A stretch of DNA of 64,000 nucleotides from assembly GCA_023382975.1 (NCBI GenBank), contig JAHDXO010000020.1, positions 62,001 through 126,000 of the forward strand, written 5' to 3'. Under the pieces are notes generated by a model. That model did not search any database, had not been told where the DNA came from, and saw only the letters and a list, made by a program, of their open reading frames with translations. Position numbers and translations under genes: made by a program. The DNA is from Pirellulaceae bacterium. Its GTDB lineage: Bacteria > Planctomycetota > Planctomycetia > Pirellulales > Pirellulaceae. Shown in pieces: positions 42,438 to 51,797 of this stretch (position 1 is its first letter; the number at the start of each line of letters is the position of its first letter).

Positions 42438-43079
42438 TCACCGATGGATCGAATCGGGAGGCAGTGGTTCGCCGGGGTTGGCGGTCTGAGTCTGCATCGC
42501 TTCCTCGGCCATCCGGTACTGGCTCTCGACATACTCCTTCTTCCGCAGCATGTCTTCGGGATCCTCGAAGTTGAACAGCAGCGGCAATTGCCCTTCGACC
42601 ACCTGCGTTGCCATCCCGGCAATTCGCCAGCCTTCGGCCTGTTTCCGCAGTACCCAAATGACCTCCGTGGCGATTTTCTCGCCGTCGGGCGCATAGTCGA
42701 TCCAGAGGCTCTTCACGTGCGCGCCGTCCATCGACTCGTTCACATAGTCCACCTCGCCCAACTGATACTCCAGTTTCGCCGAGCCTTGGGACTGGATGTC
42801 CAATCCGTTGTTGGCGGTTTCCAATCGGGCCTTGTCGGTGAGCAGCGCTGCGATCGCACGGTCCTCGCCACTTCGCAGGGCATCGTAGAAGCGGGCGACC
42901 GTTTCAGCCGGCGAGCCGGTCGGAGCGGCGGTTTGGCCAGCGTTCGGCCCAGCCGTCGCGATGGCATCCCGAGCGTTGTCCGTGGATTGAGCAGAACGAT
43001 CCGGGCCGGAAGAATCGCCGCATCCGGCGGCAATCATTGCAGATACGACGATCATCGAGGTCCACATTGCGCGTTGCAT
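42438..43079 (-). CDS. Hypothetical lipoprotein, NTF2-like
   Basis: A 213-residue lipoprotein with signal MQRAMWTSMIVVSAMIAAGC and a serine- and alanine-rich linker. The folded part begins ETVARFYDALRSGEDRAIAA, followed by LLTDKARLE, and continues with beta strands (KSLWIDYAPDGEKIATEVIW and GWRIAGMATQ). This alpha-then-beta order resembles SnoaL/NTF2-like domains. The role is unknown. Its stop codon directly adjoins the stop of the preceding plus-strand gene. A gap of 283 bases upstream shows no gene. Confidence 0.7.
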   Translation of the reverse strand: MQRAMWTSMIVVSAMIAAGCGDSSGPDRSAQSTDNARDAIATAGPNAGQTAAPTGSPAETVARFYDALRSGEDRAIAALLTDKARLETANNGLDIQSQGSAKLEYQLGEVDYVNESMDGAHVKSLWIDYAPDGEKIATEVIWVLRKQAEGWRIAGMATQVVEGQLPLLFNFEDPEDMLRKKEYVESQYRMAEEAMQTQTANPGEPLPPDSIHR

Positions 43080-43362
43080 CAGCCACTCCTTGGCTTGGTC
43101 AAAAAATCCAAATCGGACGCGGTTTCAGCGTCGTCGAGCCGGGAATCCGGAAACAGGCGCGGGAGTTTCCCAAGAACCCCGCCACGCGTCAAGTGGAATT
43201 AATGCACCGAAAATGCCGAACTGCCGCGCAGCGTGGCAGCTTGTCAACTCGCCGCTTTCTTGAAATCCGTCGCTCCTTGTTGTAGGCTGCGAGGCTGCGA
43301 ACGAATGCATGCGTCAGCGTCATTTTCCGTCCTGGCTCCAAACCTTCGAAGGAATTCAAGCG

Positions 43363-44772
43363 ATGTTGTCTTGGCGATTCGTTGTATCGTTTCTGTGTTT
43401 CCCACTTCTGCTATCCATGCTGCCGGACGGATTACGGTCGGGCGCGGCGGCCGATGCGGCGCGCCCCAACTTGATCTTGATCATGGCGGACGATCTGGGC
43501 GCGAAAGAACTGTCCTGCTACGGTCATCCGGCCCACCGGACGCCGCACCTGGACCGCCTAGCCCGCACGGGCGTACAGTTCGCCACCTGCTACTCGACGC
43601 CGATCTGCCATCCAACGCGGTTCCTGATCATGACTGGGCAATACGGCCACCACAGCAAGGTCTTTCATTTCGCCGGCCGGCCGGGCGGCCCGCGTCCGGA
43701 TTCGCCCGAGGAGCAGATCGTCAACCATCGCACGTTCGCCCAGGTGTTGAAGACCGCCGGCTATGCCACGGCGATGGCCGGTAAGTGGCAATTGAGCGGC
43801 CAGGTACCCACGCTGGTCCGTGAGACGGGTTTCGACGAGTATCTAATGTGGGCCTATAAGCACAACCTGCCTCCGGGCGTCGAGCACACCGGCGACTGGG
43901 AAGGCGCGGCGGGCGGCAAGACGTCGCGCTATTGGCATCCGTCGCTGGTCAAGAACGGCCAATACGTCTCGACGGGGCCCGACATGTTCGTTGACTTCGC
44001 CATCGATTTTGCCGAGCGACACAAGGACGGTCCGTTCTTCATCTACTATCCGATGGCGCTGACTCACGCACCGTACTATTCGACGCCTGCCACTCAGCCC
44101 AACGAGAAGGAGAAATTCCGGCATTCGAAGGACAAGTTCCAAGAGAACGTCGAATACATGGACGCCCTGGTCGGCCGCTTGGTTGCCGCGTTGGAACAGA
44201 TGGGTTTGCGCGAGAAAACCGTCATCCTGTTCACCGGCGACAACGGGACCGGCGGCGAAGGCAAAGGGAAGACGACGGAACGAGGCGCCCGAGTCCCGAT
44301 GATCGTCAACGGTCCGGGGATCGTCCGGCCGCTGGGATTGACGGACGAACTGATCGATCACAGCGACGTGCTGCCGACGTTGGCCGAATTGGCGGGAGCG
44401 AGCGTGCCCGACGATCGTCCGATCGACGGGCGCAGCTTTGCGCCGCAACTGCGAGGCGAACTGTACGCGCCGCGCGACTGGATCTATAGCTATCTGGGCG
44501 GCCAGCGGATCTTGCGCACCAAACGCTGGCTGCTGGAAAACAACTCGCCCACCAGTTTCGGCCAGTTGTACGACTGCGGCACGAGCCGCGACGGGACGGG
44601 CTACAAGGAGGTGACCGGTTCGCAGGATCCCGAAGTCTTGGCGGTGCGACGCCAGTTCGAAGAGATCCTGGCGGACAAACCCGTTCCCGACGTTTCGCGC
44701 GAGGCTCCGGCCAAGCAGAACACGCAAGCGAAGAAACCACGCGCGAAGAAGAAGGCGGCCCAGCCCGAGTGA
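43363..44772 (+). CDS. Secreted sulfatase
   Basis: A 469-residue sulfatase. The start at MLSWRFVVSFLCFPLLLSML gives a signal peptide and has GAAGGA at 43348-43353; the ATG 18 codons upstream is less suitable. The metal site is LILIMADDLGAKEL (D43, D44). The active site is C82-H-P-T-R, a C-x-P-T-R formylglycine motif. MAGKWQLSG and ILFTGDNGTGG are further family motifs. The C-terminus has a lysine/alanine-rich tail (KKPRAKKKAAQPE). It is four bases upstream of a sodium:solute symporter gene, suggesting release and uptake of a sulfated carbohydrate. Confidence 0.9.
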   Translation: MLSWRFVVSFLCFPLLLSMLPDGLRSGAAADAARPNLILIMADDLGAKELSCYGHPAHRTPHLDRLARTGVQFATCYSTPICHPTRFLIMTGQYGHHSKVFHFAGRPGGPRPDSPEEQIVNHRTFAQVLKTAGYATAMAGKWQLSGQVPTLVRETGFDEYLMWAYKHNLPPGVEHTGDWEGAAGGKTSRYWHPSLVKNGQYVSTGPDMFVDFAIDFAERHKDGPFFIYYPMALTHAPYYSTPATQPNEKEKFRHSKDKFQENVEYMDALVGRLVAALEQMGLREKTVILFTGDNGTGGEGKGKTTERGARVPMIVNGPGIVRPLGLTDELIDHSDVLPTLAELAGASVPDDRPIDGRSFAPQLRGELYAPRDWIYSYLGGQRILRTKRWLLENNSPTSFGQLYDCGTSRDGTGYKEVTGSQDPEVLAVRRQFEEILADKPVPDVSREAPAKQNTQAKKPRAKKKAAQPE

Positions 44773-44776
44773 GCGC

Positions 44777-46417
44777 ATGAACGGACCACTGGCACTCGCC
44801 GATTTTCTGATCCTGGCCATCTATCTGGTCGGCACCATCGCCTTGGGACTGTACCTGGGGCGCGGGATGAAGAACGGCCGGGACTACTTTCTGGCCGGCC
44901 GAAGTCTGCCGTGGTGGACGATCGGCTTGTCGTTGGTCGCCACGGACATCGGCGGCACCGACATCATCGGAGTGGGCGGTGCCGCGTATCAACACGGCTT
45001 GGCCGTCGCCAACTTTGAATGGATTGGCTGCGTACCCGCGATGATTGTCGCAGCGTTCGTGTTCATCCCATTCTTTTGGCGATTGGGCATTTACACGATC
45101 CCCGAGTATATGGAGCGGCGTTATCACGTTTCGGTGCGTGTCGCCTTGGCGGTCTGCTGGCTGGTGTTCATGGCCTGCAATCTGGGCGTCATGCTTTACG
45201 CATCGGCCAAGATGATGACCGTTTCGCTGGGGATCGACTTGACCGGCTACGCCTGGAGCGGGTGGAGTCTGGCTGGCGGGGAGATCGCGGTCTGCATCGT
45301 CGCCATCGCCCTGCTGGCGGGACTCTACACGTTTGCCGGCGGACTGGCGGCGGTGGTCTATACGGATGCCATCCAATGCGCGGTGATGATCGGCGGCTGC
45401 CTGTTGGTGCTGGTGCTGGGCCTGGTGCAGGTGGGCGGCGTCGAGCCGCTGCTGGAGCGACTGGAGCAACAAGAACAGCGGGCCGCCGATGCGGAGACGG
45501 CCTCGCGACGGCTCGACTTGATTCAGCCCGTCGACACGCCCGGCCCGTTTCCTTGGACCGGCATCCTGTTCGGCCTGACGTTGATTCTCTCGCCCGCCTA
45601 TTGGATCAGCAATCAGGCTATCGTCCAGCGATCGCTGGGCGCTCGCAGCGAGTTCGAAGCCAAAGCCGCCTACATCGCAGGGTCGCTGCTCAAGAGCTTG
45701 ATCCCGGTGATCATCGTCCTGCCCGGTTTGGTCGCGACGGCGGTGCTTCCGGATCTGGCCGATGGCGATACGGCCGTTCCGTTGTTGGCCACGCGGTTGC
45801 TGCCGGTGGGATTGCGAGGCGTCTTTGTCGCCGCGTTTCTCGCCGCCTTGATGTCGAGTGTCGATTCGTATCTGAATGCCGCGGCGACGATTTTCACCAA
45901 CGACTTCTACGAGCGGTTCCGGGCCTCCGACAGCAACTCGTCCGGCGCGCTGGCCGTCGGCCGGTACTCGACGTTGGCGTTTGTCGTGTGGGCGATCGGG
46001 TTCGCGCTCTGGCTCAGCACGATCGAGGACTCGGGCATCTACACGATCTTCCAGACGTTGATGTCGTTCTTCCAAGGTCCGGCGTTTGCGATCCTGCTGG
46101 TGGGCGTCTTCTGGGGCCGAGCCAACGCGGCGGGCGCCCTGACCGGTTTCCTGGGCGGGGTCGCCTGCGCCGTCGGCCTGTTCGTCTTGAACCAACCGAC
46201 CGTCCTGAGTTGGCTCGGCTGGCGTCCGCTGTTCCGGATCGAAGAGCCGTTTCTGTACTTCTCGGTCTGGGCGTTCCTGACCGCCGTTGTCGTGACCGTC
46301 GTCGTCAGCCTGCTGACCAAACCACCCGTGGGCGAGCGAGTTGAGCCATGGCTGTATCGCAGGAACCGTCCAAGCCGAAGTGAATCTCGCTCCGACGTCC
46401 GGGAGTCCGTGGAATGA
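44777..46417 (+). CDS. Sodium:solute symporter (SSS family)
   Basis: A 546-residue integral membrane protein of the SSS/SLC5 family with about 13 hydrophobic segments. The N-terminus is LADFLILAIYLVGTIALGLY, then GRGMKNGRDYFLAGRSLPWW and LVATDIGGTDIIGVGGAAYQ, the typical first segments with Na+-site residues. IYTIPEYMERRYHVSVR and LAALMSSVDSYLNAAATIFT are further signatures. It probably imports a sugar or related solute with sodium. It starts four bases after the sulfatase, and its stop overlaps the next small gene (ATGA), so three genes form one unit. Confidence 0.93.
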   Translation: MNGPLALADFLILAIYLVGTIALGLYLGRGMKNGRDYFLAGRSLPWWTIGLSLVATDIGGTDIIGVGGAAYQHGLAVANFEWIGCVPAMIVAAFVFIPFFWRLGIYTIPEYMERRYHVSVRVALAVCWLVFMACNLGVMLYASAKMMTVSLGIDLTGYAWSGWSLAGGEIAVCIVAIALLAGLYTFAGGLAAVVYTDAIQCAVMIGGCLLVLVLGLVQVGGVEPLLERLEQQEQRAADAETASRRLDLIQPVDTPGPFPWTGILFGLTLILSPAYWISNQAIVQRSLGARSEFEAKAAYIAGSLLKSLIPVIIVLPGLVATAVLPDLADGDTAVPLLATRLLPVGLRGVFVAAFLAALMSSVDSYLNAAATIFTNDFYERFRASDSNSSGALAVGRYSTLAFVVWAIGFALWLSTIEDSGIYTIFQTLMSFFQGPAFAILLVGVFWGRANAAGALTGFLGGVACAVGLFVLNQPTVLSWLGWRPLFRIEEPFLYFSVWAFLTAVVVTVVVSLLTKPPVGERVEPWLYRRNRPSRSESRSDVRESVE

Positions 46418-46647
46418 CCCCACTTCACCAGATCGGAGAAGCGTTGCGCAGCGTGTTGCTGGCCGTCCCGCTGCCGGTCGTGCGCGGCCTGTTCTTGACG
46501 TTGCTGATCGCCGTGCTTCTGTGGATTTGGTGGCTGCCGCCGTCGGCCGTCACGGACATGGACCAGCCGCGCGACCGCCGCGTCAACTTGCGTCCTTGGG
46601 CACTGCTGTCCCTGGCCATCCAAATTGTGATCTACACGTTCTTGTGA
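46414..46647 (+). CDS. Small membrane protein
   Basis: A 77-residue protein with two predicted membrane segments (VVRGLFLTLLIAVLLWIWWL and LLSLAIQIVIYTFL) joined by a short charged loop (DMDQPRDRRVNLRP). It overlaps the symporter stop by ATGA, showing translational coupling. It resembles no family known to me. It could be an accessory subunit of the symporter or of the following diheme protein. Confidence 0.6.
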   Translation: MTPLHQIGEALRSVLLAVPLPVVRGLFLTLLIAVLLWIWWLPPSAVTDMDQPRDRRVNLRPWALLSLAIQIVIYTFL

Positions 46648-46684
46648 GTCTCCATGCCCCTTTTTGTTCCCGAAGGCACTCGAT

Positions 46685-49087
46685 ATGTTGACCTGTATTC
46701 TTCCGACTTTCGCGTGGATCACGATCGCGATCGTGGCCGCGGCGGACGAGACCGCCCCTGCGGCCGCCGACGACGACGTGACGGCTGCGGTTCAAGCCGA
46801 CTGGATGGCTCAAGAAAGACGCGCGGGCCGCGAGCCGGGAAGTCCCGCCTCGATCGACGCGGCGTTGGAACGCTGCGAGCGGCTGCTGGCGAATCTGGAA
46901 GCGATGCCGGACGCGGGTGACTTGCAACGGCAACGCGATCAATTGGCCGCTTTCCGCGAGGCGGCGAGCGGGGTCGATTCGCTGGACGACGCGAAACGGC
47001 TGGCGTTGTACCATCGGCTGCGATGGCTGGCCCGCGACATGGCACTGACGAAGAACCCGTTGTTGGCCGATCGGCCCATCGCCTTTCTCCAGCGCCGCCG
47101 ATTCATCTGCCAGATGCTGCACGAGTACATCGGGTACTACTACAACTACGCCGACTTGGCCGGCGGCGGCGTGTTCGTGCTCGACCAGCCGGGACGGTCG
47201 TTCAAGACGCGGAACCTGACCGAAGGCCGACTGCCTCGCGGCGCGTACGCAACGCTGGCTGCCGATCACGACGGCACGCGGCTGTACTTCGCCTTTGCCG
47301 AGGTGCGGCCGGTCGAGCGTCCGCATCGGACGGGCAGCGACTGGAAGATTCTGCCGTCCGCCGATCAAGTGCCGCCGCCGTTGAACTACTACTCGCCCGA
47401 TCGTTCCGCCTTTCATCTGTTCGCCGTGCAGGCGGACGGCGGAGAGCTGCGGCAGTTGACATCGGGCTGCGAGGACGATTTCGATCCTTGCCCGCTGCCG
47501 GACGGCGATTTGATCTTCATGTCCTCGCGACGGGGCGGCTTTTGCCGCTGCGACAATCCGTTCGAGCCGATTCCGACGCATACGCTTCACCGTCTGGACC
47601 GCGCGACGGGAACGATCCGGACGCTTTCGTGGCACGAAACCAACGAGTGGCATCCGGCTTTGTTGAACGATGGCCGGATCGTCTACTGCCGCTGGGACTA
47701 CGTCGACCGTTCGGCGGCCCATTTCCACGGGTTGTGGGTCAGCAATCCCGACGGCAGCAACCCGCGTATCCTGTTTGGCAACTACACGAAGGACGTCAGC
47801 GCGTGCTTCCAGCCGCGGGCCATCCCCGGCTCGAACCGCATCGCATTCATCGCGGGCGCCCATCACGCCAACGTCGGCGGCTCGCTGGTGATCGTCGATC
47901 CGGCCCGCGTACGGCTCGATCCCGAGACGGGCGAAGACGGTTTCGAATCGCTCGAACGCCTGACGCCGGAAGTCTGCTTCCCGGAAACCTCGGAAGGATG
48001 GCCTTCCAGTTTCTACCACAGTCCGTGGCCGCTGTCGGAGGACCACTTTCTGGTCGCGTTCAGCTTCGATCCGCTGCCCGGCATGGGCTCGGGCGTGCTG
48101 AGCGACTCGGAGACGGGCATCTATTATTTCGACCGGTTCGGCAACCTCGAACTGCTCTACCGCCAACCGGGGCACTGCTGCGTCGGCGCGATTCCGCTGG
48201 CTCGGCGATGGGCCGAACCCGGGATCCCGGATCTCCGCGACGAATCGCTGGGCGACGAGGGCGAGTTCATCCTGGCCGATGTCAATTGGAGCTTGCAGCC
48301 GTTTCCGGAAGGGCGGCCGATCCGCGAGCTGCGGATTTTTCAAGTGTTGCCGAAAGAGACGACGCACATCGCCAACGTGCCGCGGATCGGCCATGCCAAC
48401 GCCGAGTCGGCGCGGATGCTGTTGGGGACGGTGCCGGTCGAGTCGGATGGCTCGGCCTATTTCCGCGCCCCCGCGGGCAAGCCGCTGTACTTCCAGGCGG
48501 TTGATGCCCGAGGGCGAGCGGTGCAGACCATGCGCAGCGTCACCTACTTGCAGGCCGGCGAGCGGATCGGCTGTGTCGGCTGTCACGAGCCGATGCATGC
48601 CACGCCTCCACGCCATCCGCTGCTGGCGACCATGCGGCCCCCGTCGACGATCGTTCCCGGCGTGGACGGCACCCGGCCGTTCTCCTTTCCGCGCCTCGTC
48701 CAACCGGTCCTCGATCGCCACTGCGTGCGCTGCCACGACGACCGCGGCGGCGCCGACTGTGCCGAGCCACCATTGACGGGCGAATTCGCGGGCCCGTTCA
48801 CCCGCTCGTACCAAAGTCTGCGCCCGTTCGTGCGATGGTACGAGTGGGGTGGACAGACGATCCACGAGACCGTGTCGCTGCCGGGCCGCTGCGGCGCCGA
48901 CGCGAGCCCGCTGTCCAGCATCCTGAACGACGACCGGCACCGCCCCCATCTGAACATTGCGGACGAGGACCGCCGCCGCCTAGATCTGTGGCTGGACGCC
49001 AACACTCCCTTCTACGGCACCTACCGCCCCGATGCCTACCGCGCCCAGCAGCACGGCCACCCCGTGCCGCCGCCCGCACTGCAATAA
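46685..49087 (+). CDS. Secreted diheme beta-propeller protein, hydrazine synthase alpha-like
   Basis: An 800-residue secreted protein. The start at MLTCILPTFAWITIAIVAAA gives a signal peptide and has GAAGG before it. The middle is a WD40/PD40-like propeller (e.g. FDPCPLPDGDLIFMSSRRGG, ALLNDGRIVYCRWDYVDRSA). Two heme c motifs lie in the C-terminal part: C630-V-G-C633-H634 and C680-V-R-C683-H684. This order matches the HZS-alpha family, named from anammox hydrazine synthase but widespread as uncharacterised proteins in other planctomycetes. No other anammox gene is seen, so hydrazine synthesis is not supported. It is downstream of the sulfatase-symporter-small protein unit. Confidence 0.8.
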   Translation: MLTCILPTFAWITIAIVAAADETAPAAADDDVTAAVQADWMAQERRAGREPGSPASIDAALERCERLLANLEAMPDAGDLQRQRDQLAAFREAASGVDSLDDAKRLALYHRLRWLARDMALTKNPLLADRPIAFLQRRRFICQMLHEYIGYYYNYADLAGGGVFVLDQPGRSFKTRNLTEGRLPRGAYATLAADHDGTRLYFAFAEVRPVERPHRTGSDWKILPSADQVPPPLNYYSPDRSAFHLFAVQADGGELRQLTSGCEDDFDPCPLPDGDLIFMSSRRGGFCRCDNPFEPIPTHTLHRLDRATGTIRTLSWHETNEWHPALLNDGRIVYCRWDYVDRSAAHFHGLWVSNPDGSNPRILFGNYTKDVSACFQPRAIPGSNRIAFIAGAHHANVGGSLVIVDPARVRLDPETGEDGFESLERLTPEVCFPETSEGWPSSFYHSPWPLSEDHFLVAFSFDPLPGMGSGVLSDSETGIYYFDRFGNLELLYRQPGHCCVGAIPLARRWAEPGIPDLRDESLGDEGEFILADVNWSLQPFPEGRPIRELRIFQVLPKETTHIANVPRIGHANAESARMLLGTVPVESDGSAYFRAPAGKPLYFQAVDARGRAVQTMRSVTYLQAGERIGCVGCHEPMHATPPRHPLLATMRPPSTIVPGVDGTRPFSFPRLVQPVLDRHCVRCHDDRGGADCAEPPLTGEFAGPFTRSYQSLRPFVRWYEWGGQTIHETVSLPGRCGADASPLSSILNDDRHRPHLNIADEDRRRLDLWLDANTPFYGTYRPDAYRAQQHGHPVPPPALQ

Positions 49088-49154
49088 GGACTTGGTCGCA
49101 ACTGGCTTCCCGTGAGCGGTAAGTTGCGGGACATGCGCCCAGGGGTTACATTAC

Positions 49155-49572
49155 CGCCATCCGCTGTCCGAAAGCGGTGCGGAACGGAAGGACGAGACGA
49201 CGGAGGACAAGATCAACCGCATCATCGAGTCTCGCAAGCTGCTGATCAACGCCAGCTACTTCGCGTTCACCACCACGCCGAAGAACACGACGCTGGAGAT
49301 CTTGGGCATCCCGTACCAGGTCGAGGACGAGGTGAAGCATCGCCCGTTCCACGCCGACACGATGAAGCAGGCGATTCAGGAAGATCTCATCCGGGACGTG
49401 CTCAAGCACTACACGCCGGTGGCCAGCTACTGCCGGCTGGCCAAGATCATCGAGGGCGACCCCGAGTCTGGCGTCAAGACTGTTCAAACAGTTTCAGGAC
49501 AACGAATCCTTCCGCCATTGGTTGACGGCTACGATCTTCGAGCTGACCTACGACGACAGTGCCGATGTTTAG
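49155..49572 (+). pseudogene. Remnant of type I restriction enzyme R subunit (hsdR)
   Basis: A decayed open frame without a start. In the frame of 49200 it reads RKLLINASYFAFTTTPKNTT, then LEILGIPYQ, the SYFAFTATPK helicase motif region of HsdR, followed by HRPFHADTMKQAIQEDLIRD and VLKHYTPVASYCRL, also HsdR-like. Near 49479 the frame shifts by one base, after which LFKQFQDNESFRHWLTATIF, then ELTYDDSADV and a stop at 49572, continues a plausible C-terminus. The missing front, the frameshift and the absence of hsdM/hsdS show a broken gene. It follows the diheme gene by about 70 bases. Confidence 0.7.
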
Positions 49573-49941
49573 CGAGCACCGGCCACCACGTCAGCGGAGC
49601 AGTGAGCATCGTTCGAAAGATGCCGTGAAACAGTGGTACATGGTCCGATCGCACTCGGCCGCCACAGCTCGCATCGTTGCCGTCGCCATCTTCGTCAGGC
49701 GATGCGCCGCCGGGACTCAGGTCTCGCCATGTGGCAAATGACCCTTGGGCAGTGCCACCGGTCCCTGTTCGACCGACCTACGGCCGTCAGTTCCTGCACA
49801 GCTTCCCTCCGTTTCATGCCCAGCGGATACGGAACCACCCAGGCAACGGCACGTACCCTGATCATGATACGTCTGGCCGGCGATTTGACGGCGGTTGAAG
49901 GCAGCTATGGCCCGATACGACAATTGTTCGTCGAACGGCGT
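49573..49941. other. Intergenic region, nothing recognised
   Basis: These 369 bases between the restriction-gene remnant and the end of the ThDP enzyme gene hold no frame with recognisable protein features. They may be further decay of the restriction locus, but nothing identifiable was seen on either strand. Confidence 0.35.
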
Positions 49942-51609
49942 TTACTCCTCGATCGGAACGTCGAACAGGATTGGTCGCGGGTGTTGGAGCCAGTGTTGCA
50001 GGTGATCGCTCAGGGCGTCGGGCGTTTCGATGCGGTGCGATTCCAAGCCGAACGAGGCGGCCAAGGCGACGAAGTCAATCGCGGGGTCGGACAGGTCCAT
50101 GCCCACGAATCGTCCGCGACTGATCTGCGGCAACTGCATGACTTGGCCGCAGACCTTCAAGATCTTGTACTGCGAGTTGTTCGCGATGACGATCGCGACC
50201 GGAATGCGGTAGTGAACCGCAGTCCAAAGTCCCTGGATGCCGTACAGCGATGCGCCGTCGCCAAGCAGGGCCACGACGGGCCGGTCGGGCCATGCCAACT
50301 GGACGCCCAGCGCGCAACCGAGTCCCCAACCCAGCGCCCAGCCGCGGTGGGCGAAATGGCCGGTGGGATCTTTCAAGAATCCCAGCCGCTTGTGCAGGTG
50401 CTGATGGGTCGTCACGGCCTCTTCCACCACCGCGGCGCCCGCAGACAGCACGCGACCGACGGCGTTCATGAAGGTCAACGCCGTCATGGGCCTCTGGTTC
50501 TGCTGAGCGTCGATGTCGATCTTCAAGGATTGCCATTCCGCCGCCCGTTGTGCGGCCAGCCGATCGCGCCTCGTTCGTGCGCGATCGAGTTGCTCGTCGG
50601 TCATCGTCTGCTGCAATGGTCGAATCAACTCCGCCAAACCGGCTTTCGGATCGCCCTGCAAGCCGACGTCGACCGAATAGTTCTTGGCGATCTGCCAAGG
50701 ATCGCAATCCAATTGGATCAATTTCGCATGGGGCGGCAGCGGCTGCTCCGGGGCGTGATGGATGTACAGCCGCAGCAGATCCATGCCGACGACGAAGATC
50801 AGATCGTGCGACTCCAGTTGCCGGCGGATCTCCGGCGACCACAGCGACAACGAACCGGCGTATTGCGGGTGGTCGGCGGGAATGGCCAACCGACCGTGCG
50901 ACGTGGCGGATTCCGTGTATACCGCCGCGCCCAGTTGTTCGGCAAGGGCAACCAGTTCCTGAACAGCGCCGGATTCGGTCACGCGGCTGCCCGCCAGAAT
51001 CGCGGGGTTCGCCGCATGTCGCAGCAATTCGGCAGCCTGTTCGACCGCGTCGGACGGCGGTCGAATGCGACGGTTTGGCAGACTGGGCGGCGACAGATCC
51101 GGGGAATCGACCTGCTGCATCTGGACATCGACGGGCAGGGAAAGAAACACCGGGCCGGTCGGCGGCGTCAAGGCCGTCTGCAGCGCGCGCCGCACGGCCA
51201 GCGCCATGTCCTCGCCGCGTTGCACTTCGTACGACCACTTCGTCCACGGGCGCGTTACGCTGACCATGTCGCCTTCGAGAACCGGTTCGCTCAACCGGAG
51301 ACGGCGATCCTGCTGTCCGGCGGTCAGCAGCAGCGGGGTGCCTTCCCGGTGCGCGTTGTACAACATGCCCATCGCGTTGCCCAAGCCGCAGCAGGTATGG
51401 ACGTTCACCACGCTCGCTTGGCCCGAAGCCATCGCGTAACCGTCGGCCATCGCGGTCAGCGGAACTTCCTGAAGGGCCAGGATGTAGCGGAACCGTTCGT
51501 CGTCGGCCAACGCATCGTTCAGCGGCAATTCGGTCGAGCCCGGATTGCCGAACAGGTAACGCACGCCGGCACGGTGCAGGATTTCCAAAAAAACCTCGAT
51601 TCCCGTCAT
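49942..51609 (-). CDS. ThDP-dependent decarboxylase, benzoylformate decarboxylase-like
   Basis: A 555-residue thiamine diphosphate enzyme. The N-terminal Pyr domain has FGNPGSTELPLND and the activating glutamate in LQEVPLTAMADGYAMASGQ. The central domain has AILAGSRVTESGAVQELVAL. The C-terminal PP domain has the ThDP motif GDGASLYGIQGLWTAVHYRI, ending in the NN of VIANNSQ. FGNPGSTE is characteristic of benzoylformate decarboxylase and related 2-oxo acid decarboxylases. Acetolactate synthase is less likely because no FAD-type segment is evident. The substrate is not predictable. It diverges from the ferredoxin gene with a 188-base gap. Confidence 0.87.
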   Translation of the reverse strand: MTGIEVFLEILHRAGVRYLFGNPGSTELPLNDALADDERFRYILALQEVPLTAMADGYAMASGQASVVNVHTCCGLGNAMGMLYNAHREGTPLLLTAGQQDRRLRLSEPVLEGDMVSVTRPWTKWSYEVQRGEDMALAVRRALQTALTPPTGPVFLSLPVDVQMQQVDSPDLSPPSLPNRRIRPPSDAVEQAAELLRHAANPAILAGSRVTESGAVQELVALAEQLGAAVYTESATSHGRLAIPADHPQYAGSLSLWSPEIRRQLESHDLIFVVGMDLLRLYIHHAPEQPLPPHAKLIQLDCDPWQIAKNYSVDVGLQGDPKAGLAELIRPLQQTMTDEQLDRARTRRDRLAAQRAAEWQSLKIDIDAQQNQRPMTALTFMNAVGRVLSAGAAVVEEAVTTHQHLHKRLGFLKDPTGHFAHRGWALGWGLGCALGVQLAWPDRPVVALLGDGASLYGIQGLWTAVHYRIPVAIVIANNSQYKILKVCGQVMQLPQISRGRFVGMDLSDPAIDFVALAASFGLESHRIETPDALSDHLQHWLQHPRPILFDVPIEE

Positions 51610-51797
51610 CGGACGTCCCCCTTCTGCGCCCGGTTATAGCCGTAGCAATCGAAGATTGCCAGCCAGTCATTCGCTGTTGCCAAGGTCACGGCCTATCGAC
51701 CATGTCGATGTTGTGTACAATCGAAGAGCGACTTCCAAGACCTTACGTTTGTTTCGCCGGTCCCAAGTTTACGTTCCCCGCCAAACGCGATTCGCCT

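Noticed and set aside
44306..46423. A 705-codon minus-strand frame opposite the sodium:solute symporter
   Set aside because: The plus strand encodes clear membrane segments; the reverse frame is a polar repeat-like shadow.
46583..48949. A 788-codon minus-strand frame opposite the diheme protein
   Set aside because: The plus-strand gene has a signal peptide and heme motifs; the opposite frame is low-complexity and arginine/glutamine-rich.
46685..49087. Evidence for anammox hydrazine synthesis
   Set aside because: Only an HZS-alpha-like family protein is present; these are common in non-anammox planctomycetes, and no beta/gamma subunit or other anammox gene is seen.
49717..49923. A 68-codon minus-strand frame after the restriction-gene remnant
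   Set aside because: Its translation shows no recognisable motif and no ribosome site; not supported as a gene.
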